From NCBI GenBank assembly GCA_903813345.2, contig CAIIXF020000011.1:26158166-26222165 (forward strand): a DNA stretch of 64,000 nucleotides, read 5' to 3'. A program made the position numbers and the translations under genes. Positions 56,936-64,000 of this stretch are shown here, one piece after another; positions within the stretch are counted from its first letter, which is position 1, and the number at the start of each line of letters is the position of its first letter. The notes under the pieces are model-generated. The model was not told the DNA's origin and made no database searches. It saw only the letters and a program-made list of their open reading frames with translations. This DNA comes from Owenia fusiformis (Eukaryota > Annelida > Polychaeta > Sabellida > Oweniidae).

Positions 56936-57660
56936 ATTGCACCGAACGAAGTTCGAGGAGGATATAGAGAAGCAGTCCGTTCGTCCGTCCGGTTGTCCGT
57001 TTGTTTGTTTGGGCGCGCGATAACTCAATACCAATCGACAGACTTCAAATTCAAATTTTATTATGAGCTTATGCCATTTGACTGAAGAACCTCTGTTCGA
57101 GAAGAAATTTTCAATATATCCACTCCATTCCATCAGTGGCTGGATTTAGTTCAAATTGTACATGCGGATGCCTAGAGACAAAGGAGCTCTGCTCAAAATT
57201 CATTTTCAAGATGGCCATTGAAATTTCAAAATGGGTGCATTTTTCGTAGAAAACGTAATCTTCTATAACTCAAATGCCAATGGGCGGATTTGGTTCAAAA
57301 TTTTATATACTGATGCCTAGGGACAAACGAGCTCTGGCTGAGAAAAAAATTAAAGATGATAGCTTGTCACCATTTTTTAATAAAATGTCCTACGTCTTTC
57401 GTACAATAACATAATCTTTGATAACTCAATAACAGTGGACGGATTTGGTTCAAATGGTAAATGCTGAACACTTGGGACAAAGTAGCTCTGTTCAAGGAGT
57501 TTTAAAGGTAGCCGATTTGTTTTGTGGGATTTGCTACTCCGTGGAGTTGCTGTTTTCTAGTGTGCATAATAACGAGGTATTTAAGGAAATATGTTTTGTT
57601 CGATGGGATTTGTTATACCTTGGAGTTGCTGTTTTCGAATTATATTTTAGATTAAATGGA
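56936..57660 (+). repeat. Dispersed repeat with internal units, mollusc-type wording
   Basis: It begins GCACCGAACGAAGTTCGAGG, then a GTCCGTTCGTCCGTCCGGTT stretch and CGCGCGATAACTCAATACCA. The block ATAACTCAA-N-GGATTTGGTTCAAA-N-GATGCCTAGGGACAAA-N-GAGCTCTG recurs near 57128, 57258 and 57422. This pattern is common in mollusc genomes as far as I know. The ORFs crossing it are by-products. Confidence 0.65.
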
Positions 57661-58747
57661 TGAGAAGGAACTGAGAGCGAAAATTGTTTGACGTAATCTT
57701 TTCAAAATACCATATTTACCACGATTTTCCTTTACCCTAATCTAGTTTGCTGAAAAAATGAGATAATGAGTTATTGAAGGCTGAGATACAGAAATGTCAA
57801 ATTCAGAAAATTGAAAACAGGATGTCTCTATTTTCAGTAGTTTGTCAAGGAAACCTCAGAAATCAGAAATGTGGTACTTTTTAGAAAAAAGCCATGGTAT
57901 AGACTATGGAATATTGAAAACAAAAAATACGAGACTTGTATCTTTATCCCTTGTAGTCCATTTCCGCCAAGCAGAACACTAGGCTGGCCTAGAATGAATG
58001 GAACCGATCTATCGAATTAAATACTTGGTTGATCTCCAGATAAATTGTCTTATTCAAAAATGAATCATGGTGATGAAAACGGTCGGTCAAAATGACAACA
58101 TTATTACATAACAGAATTCAACAACCGTTATGAGTCTTATGGTCTAATAATCAAAGCTTCTTTTGTCTTAATTTGCCTATGTCACTTTTCCTGTCGAGAA
58201 ATTAGCTTCTAAGTTCTCTCATATTGATGATATTACTTCTCAATAATTGCCCGAGGACTAGATGATGTATTAGGGGAAATATTTCACCTGCGCATTGCGT
58301 GAACTGACAACATAGAACTGAAGTAATGTCTTAATCAATTTCGTTATTTTAATTATTCATAACAGTGGGAGATGATACTCGATTTGTCTTATTCGAAGCA
58401 GAATAAATTTTAAATTGCATTTTTATTTTTTCTGTAGCTCTTCATCTAATTGTTCCAGGGAGTATTGACTTTGAATTAAAACACATCATTAAAAACAAAA
58501 CGTCAAATAATCCCATGAACACGTCAAAAACAATATAAATCTAATAGTTATTTAAATGATATTTATTTTAAATATATACACGTTTTACATATTAACAAAT
58601 ACATAATTAACAAACTATTCATTTATATACACTAACAAAATAAAATAACAGAGTACGTATCGTATAAACCCCTTTATAAAATTAGGATGACGTTAAGGCC
58701 TGTTTATGTTTGATTTTTAGTTTTGGGGAATTCAGTAACATTATAAA
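57661..58747. other. Intergenic, no gene seen
   Basis: AT-rich DNA. Nothing recognised. Confidence 0.4.
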
Positions 58748-58921
58748 TACAGTAAAACCTGTGTATATTGAATATATGCCAAGAAAAAAACGTCCAGTAT
58801 TGTGTTCACTACAGAGAGGGTAATTTATACAGAAGTCAGTACAGTATGTGCAGAGGATGTATGTCCACTAGAGACACGTGTTCAATAGAGAGAGGTGTTC
58901 ACTGAGACATGTTTTACTGTA
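58748..58921. mobile_element. 174-bp pogo/Tigger-like MITE, second copy
   Basis: The ends TACAGTAAAACCTGTGTATA and GACATGTTTTACTGTA, with internal GTGTTCACTACAGAGAGG and GTGTTCACTGAGACATG words, match the element at 6200-6381. TA flanks on both sides. Confidence 0.7.
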
Positions 58922-59394
58922 GTCTATACTTCAACGTAGAACGTATTACTCAAAACGTTCATTGTTTAAGCTCAGAATTGGGTAAATAAACGCTGAATTA
59001 CAGACTGTACCCATATGACATAAAACAAACTATCCAGATAAAATAAGCATGAATCTTACTAAAATAATTATTCATCTATTGTGTTTTTTGCATTCGAAAT
59101 ATATTTTATTAAGAATATATAAAACATATACTATAGACCTTATTTATTCACGTTTTTTCGTAATCGAATCATAATATATTCAAAATAATAAAATATATAT
59201 AAACCTCTTTGTTCACCAAATTTTATACTGAATTTAGGATAAATAAATATAAAACATATACATGCTATGAATGTTCAATATTGGCAAGGCGCGGCAGACA
59301 TATCTTTACATATGATACACGTATATGCATCCTAACATTTCCCCTATTTTTGTTTGGTCGGGTAGTCTTGTCGTCACTTTCATGCTTTTGCACT

Positions 59395-59690
59395 TTTGTC
59401 ATAAGGCATATTGTAGCTAAAACACGCTCCTCTCATCCTGGTTCAGTTACCGGCGGTTGTCTTGGTGTAGTTGCTTCAATGGTTTCACGATATTGTTTGT
59501 AGTGATGGCGGATAAATCGCATATCGTAGCTATGATACTCTGGCCTCGTCCAGATTGTGTTACCGGTGGTTGTCTTGGTGATATAGCATGTCGTCGCTTT
59601 GATTGGTTCGCTCTAGCTATTGGTGGTAGTGATGGTGATATGGCATGTCGTAACTATAATACTCACCCTGGTTAGCAACCTGCTGGGGCT
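59395..59690 (-). repeat. Degenerate tandem repeat, unit about 110-120 bp
   Basis: Words such as CATATCGTAGCTATGATACT, CCTNGTCCAG and TTACCGGYGGTTGTCTTGGT recur about three times. Read on the minus strand the last unit gives Y-Y-S-Y-D-M-P-Y-H-H-H-Y-H and another S-Y-N-M-P-Y-D, with stops between. A donor-like CCAGG/GTGAGT lies at about 59670 and an acceptor-like TTTCCAG near 59691. It may be a decayed Tyr/His-rich repeat exon or plain satellite DNA. Confidence 0.5.
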
Positions 59691-60145
59691 GGAAACAAAA
59701 AGTAAACTATTATAAAAAGAGTACAGTTTGAGCACAAGTTAGACACTTGTCATTCGACTGTATGCAATTAATAAAGGACCAACGGTCCTGTGCTCACACA
59801 GTGTTTTGTGCAACCAATGATGATTGAATTTGATACATGAAGTTCCCTGAAAATGACAAAGTCCTACTTTTTGTCAAATTTTATAGAGTAAACAACAAAA
59901 ACTGTTATTTCAAGAGCTTTGAAATCTTCAGAGAACATAAGTTGCATATACAGCAACTACTACAAGTTATTTCAAAGTTCTACTTCAACAAAGTGTTTAG
60001 TATTTACATCATTTTGACGTAAAAATCAGCAATTTCTCGGAAACCGGGCGAACTTGGAAAATGGCGATAAAAGGTCAAATAGGCATTATGGATATGCATA
60101 AAATGAATGTGGATATGACTAAATCCGAATAGTAGTTTTAATTTG

Positions 60146-60205
60146 TGCGGCCAATGTTGACGGACGGACGCCTGGTCGATCCCATAGGCTCACTGTGTGA
60201 GCCAA
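60146..60205 (+). repeat. Dispersed repeat end (GACGGACGGACGCCTGG type)
   Basis: TTGACGGACGGACGCCTGG, then CGATCCCATAGGCTCAC and TGTGAGCC. I recall this as a repeat motif in bivalve and gastropod genomes. Only one end is recognisable. Confidence 0.45.
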
Positions 60206-63200
60206 AAAGTAAGACAACACCAATAACATAGTATGTAGGAATTTTCAAATAAACCTATAAGAAGCATTCCAATGGAGAAACTACGGTTTAAAATCTCGTC
60301 ATATGTCATAATTATAAAGCTCCGAACCTTGCAGATATTGTGAAATTCAAGAACAATGAAGCGATTGCGGAAAACAATGGGATCCTGTTTAGAACGTTTT
60401 TCTTCACTAAGCCAGGGTGCTAGAGGGACATTACTATATATATTATTTAACGTTAAACAATAATATTGACAAGGGATTCTATTGGTTTAATAACTGAGTA
60501 GATTCTGAAGAGTTTATCCGACCATCTCAGTGGAGACAGATGTCTTTTAACAAATTAAACTCCAATGGTCTCTATTATCATAAACGTATGTTCAGGTGCA
60601 TAGGTCAAATGAGCAAGCTTAAAACAGTTTCTGAACATTTAACTACAAATTAAAAAGAAATGAACACATTAACATACTGACAATCAGGGACAGTGGCAAA
60701 TACTGTAGCTATGTGCAATGCCCTTGCAACATTGCACATCTGTTATTTCAGATTAATGCAAACGGAATACACATTTTGCTTACTGGAAAGTATTACAATT
60801 AAAAATAGAAAAAGATCTCACATCATCTAGAATACATGATGTGTAAAATGACTGAATTTCCTCTAAAATTTTGTTTTGATTTTCGCCTTTTGGCAACCAC
60901 CTGTCTTTAACTGTTTTACGTTATAACGGGACCTGTGTAGAAACCCATCATTGTCCTAAACACATTCCCCCAAACTACATATTATCTTCTTAAAGTGTTA
61001 TTATGATGTCAACCCCGGGCAGTCTCTGTAAAGTTTTTTCTATTTCTAAGTATACGTTCCTAGAAATTAGATGGTAAATAGCAGACCATAATCTAAGAAA
61101 ACTGACAAATAAAATATGTTTCTTTTTCTGTCATACATCAAGTTTTATGTAAAATTAATGACACAGGTAAGTGCAGGTTTTAAAATAACTCGATGTCTGC
61201 GTATCTATAACCAGCCTCCATATATAATAACTTAAATTATCAGTTCTACAGCTTGATTCTATCACATTTAGACATATTTTTAAAAGCTAAATTTGCGAAA
61301 AAATAGTGACGAATCTAAGAATAAAACATGCGCAACGCTAGGCGTATGGTTAATTCTCTAAATCGCATGCCACGAAAAAGCTAGTTAATCAGAAGTTTAT
61401 AAATCATAGAGTTCTGGGCTAGGACGGACTTCCACTTTAATACCGAGTTATTATCTATCCTAGTATATAGTCGCAAACGTTTTATAGCTATATATTTTAA
61501 ACATAATTGGAAGAGATCGAAATCAATGACATTATCTTGTGGTCTATTTTTCTAATAGATTAAACAGGCTGTGGGTCCTTTGGTACCTTAATGACCCGTG
61601 CGTGTCCACTAGTCTTTAAAAGTCAGATAACTAATTTTAATATCATCTTTTTAATGGTCTTGCCTTGGTCACGAAACCCTACAGCAATGCCAAAAAATCT
61701 CTCTTGATCATAATCTTTCTTATTTTCCTAAAGTTAAAAAATATTTTAAGAAAACCCATCTTTATTGAGGCTAGTTCAGTGCTCATATAATAAAAAGGCA
61801 GATGCTGCATTATAATTCATCTATTTTGGCAGAGTAAATATAGTATTGAATTTATTTAGTTTCATTTCAAATTCGGATATAAAAGTGTCATTACCTCATC
61901 TTTTTTAAAAATGAAAAAAGACAAACAATTACGAGATTAAGTACTTAATTAAAAAATGTGTCAAACCTCCCCTAAACCTAACATTGTATATTTCATGTAT
62001 GACTTCACACTTTTAACATCTCCCCAAGTCTTATCAGTAATAATCTACATCAGGTTAAAATTATATCAAGAAGTCCGAGAAAGGTGCATTATATAAAAGC
62101 AAATATCTGTGTCAGAAATGGCCTGGTACGACCAATGGAATAACAATAGAAATCGTGTCAGTTGTATCTTGACAAAATCAAATTGAAGAATTAGTAACTC
62201 TAAGAGTTGAATTCAAAGAAATTCTACAATCACATTGTTATCGACAAAATGATTAATCACTTTGTTTTACATGAAATACTTTTATAAATCAGTGTGTCGT
62301 CTGTGACAAAAGCATGTCGTTATCTTCGTTATAGTGCACATAAATTCATCAAATGAAGTGTTGGACATAACGTAGAAGACAATAAAATGTCATAAATTAA
62401 CTTTTGGCATACTCAAGAGGATTTTGATAGAGGTACCAGCATGAACTATAAGCTATCAACAAGTACACTTAGTTTTTTATATATTGATCCTTTATCTGTT
62501 TACTTTTAACTTTGATAGCTTCAATTCGTGCTTAGACAACAACACTTAAAACAACTTTTAGAAACGTGTGCAACCAAGGATAAATCATTTCTTAGGGATG
62601 AGCCATGCGATCGTGTGTCTGATATTTCAGTTTTCACACTGTCCACCCTAATATTCAATGATCGGTCCCCTATTAAGAGAAAAATTCCAAATATGACACT
62701 TGAAAAATGTCCCAATAGGAACACAATAATATATTTTATTCCACGTGAAGTAATTAATGATATCATTATTTTACTATAATCACATTTCAGTTATCAGATA
62801 AAGACCAGCGTTTTCTCAATCAAAATAAAACCTCCCGCCAAGAACTTGTAAAATGCCATTGTTGTTGAACGATTAATAAGTGACATTTTACATCTTTTAC
62901 CAAGTAATCAACCAAACGATTTTTATATTAATCAAACGGGCAAAAACTATAACAATAGCGGTCAGCAAATTGACTCTCTTAAAGTCCCACTTAATTTAAG
63001 TTCTTCAAAATGAAGACTTCATTAAATTTAATGTAGCACAAGAAGTAGATTCCTCAAAAATTATATTTTGCATTTTTCCAAAAGAATCCTTAAATGTTCC
63101 CCCGAGGATCAAAGATACCGATTTTAAGATATATGTTTTTTGGAAAAAAAGTTGTTGAAGTTGGATATAAATCAGTCGTCGGTAATTATAACATGTGTAC

Positions 63201-64000
63201 TCGGAGGGGCGATCACTGTGAATGTTTCGTGTGAATCGCACTTCTGACACGCGCTTTCAAAACGTTGAAAATTATGACGTTTTAAATACCGCGAGCATCT
63301 TCTTGTGACGAATTCTAATTTCATTTTGGAATACATCAAAGCATCAAAAAGCAATATTTTTAATAGAGTTGTGATTACTTAAATTGGCTCAGTGCCTATT
63401 TCTGACCCTAAATACCCCAATATTTTATAAATTCATAGCAGACTTGAATTTGCATTTTCAAATATTCATGTAAGCGCGTGTGTGTAATACATGCATTTTG
63501 TACGTTTTAAAACTTTTATCACCTAGGTGATTTATTTACGTTCTATGTGATAGTTAAAGGCTGCAATAGTTATATAAACAAACGTTTGCATCATAATCTA
63601 CTTTGGGGTGTTATATAGACTTACAGATAGACACTGTGTGAACCCCGACATTTTTATCCTCCAGGGCAGGCATAAAATTTGAAGCTCCAAGATAACTATA
63701 AGCAACTTATTGTTATGTTTGCTCTCCAAATTGGAGGAAATAAAGGATCATATCATATCATACATAAGATCGCTTCCCAAAGATGATGATCGCTTCTTGT
63801 AATATTTATATAATTATATGAATATCATTCAATTATATTTCATTTCTGCGCAGGTCAGTATATCCAATTATCAATTATACCACAGCATATACAGTTGATA
63901 AACATAATATAATATAACCCGTATACATCAACAGTTTAATAAAGTTAAACAGTCATATTATTGAAATATGAACATTATATAGATAGTGAATCTCAAGTTG
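60206..64000. other. Intergenic, no gene seen
   Basis: AT-rich DNA. The small ORFs near 62.5 kb (both strands) and 63.0-63.35 kb (minus) have no recognisable domain. Near 63720-63762, CCAAATTGGAGGAAATAAAG followed by ATCATATCATATCATA resembles the tail of a short retroposon, but no body was identified. Confidence 0.4.

Noticed and set aside
57445-57663. 72-codon plus-strand frame
   Set aside because: It follows the dispersed repeat block at 56936-57660, whose other units do not keep the frame.
62521-62779. Overlapping 81- and 83-codon frames on both strands
   Set aside because: Neither has a recognisable domain or clear splice sites; the plus frame begins at a non-ATG codon.
63172-63354. 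60-codon minus ORF with four Cys or His near a C-x-x-C
   Set aside because: The spacing does not fit a known zinc finger, and no neighbouring exon could be joined. Kept open but not supported.

Overview
The window looks like a piece of an invertebrate nuclear genome, most likely a lophotrochozoan and probably a mollusc. It is AT-rich, genes are sparse with GT/AG introns, the coding genes are typical animal families (sulfotransferases, a GT77-type glycosyltransferase, a neuropeptide-like prohormone), and many short transposons are present. Two dispersed repeats (about 56.94-57.66 kb and 60.15-60.20 kb) have the 'accgaacgaagttcg', 'gtccgtccg' and 'cgataactca' wording that I associate with mollusc genomes. 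No bacterial or phage features were seen. The species cannot be named from this sequence alone.

Region 1-31.5 kb is a run of seven consecutive genes for Golgi-type, single-anchor (type II) glycan-modifying enzymes. Five are intronless paralogues related to heparan sulfate 3-O-sulfotransferases, at 1-987 (+, truncated by the window), 4162-5370 (-), 6736-7845 (+), 16099-17223 (+) and 17768-18928 (+). Next is a seven-exon chondroitin GalNAc4S-6-O-sulfotransferase (CHST15)-like gene at 21660-24944 (+), whose exon phases I could join into one 537-residue frame. The last is an intronless GT77-like glycosyltransferase with an extra C-terminal domain at 29931-31520 (+). The five 3-OST-like paralogues keep the PAPS-binding motifs but have replaced the catalytic Glu/His/Asp stretch of the family; the CHST15-like gene keeps its Lys-Glu-x-His-Trp-Trp motif. 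If these proteins are expressed together they would act in the Golgi on sulfated glycans such as mucus or matrix polysaccharides; that is inference.

Region 31.5-36 kb holds an 86-bp tandem repeat and a decayed SGNH-hydrolase-like reading frame of probable transposon origin. Region 36.1-46.4 kb carries, on the minus strand, a four-exon gene for a secreted, acidic, cysteine-poor precursor with many dibasic sites: a granin/neuropeptide prohormone-like protein of about 498 residues, possibly ending in an 11-residue peptide released between RKR and RR. Its introns contain repeats and a candidate TATA/NRF-1-like promoter.

Region 46.5-64 kb has no gene I can support. It contains NRF-1-like promoter motifs, one candidate signal-peptide ORF, a 76-bp minisatellite, other tandem duplications and dispersed repeats. 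Throughout the window there are at least ten MITE or foldback elements, several carrying mariner transposase remnants, and a family of about 790-bp inverted-repeat elements (three copies plus a fragment) whose three full copies carry a perfect AGGTCA-N3-TGACCT palindrome. All exon joins, alignments and family calls were made by eye.
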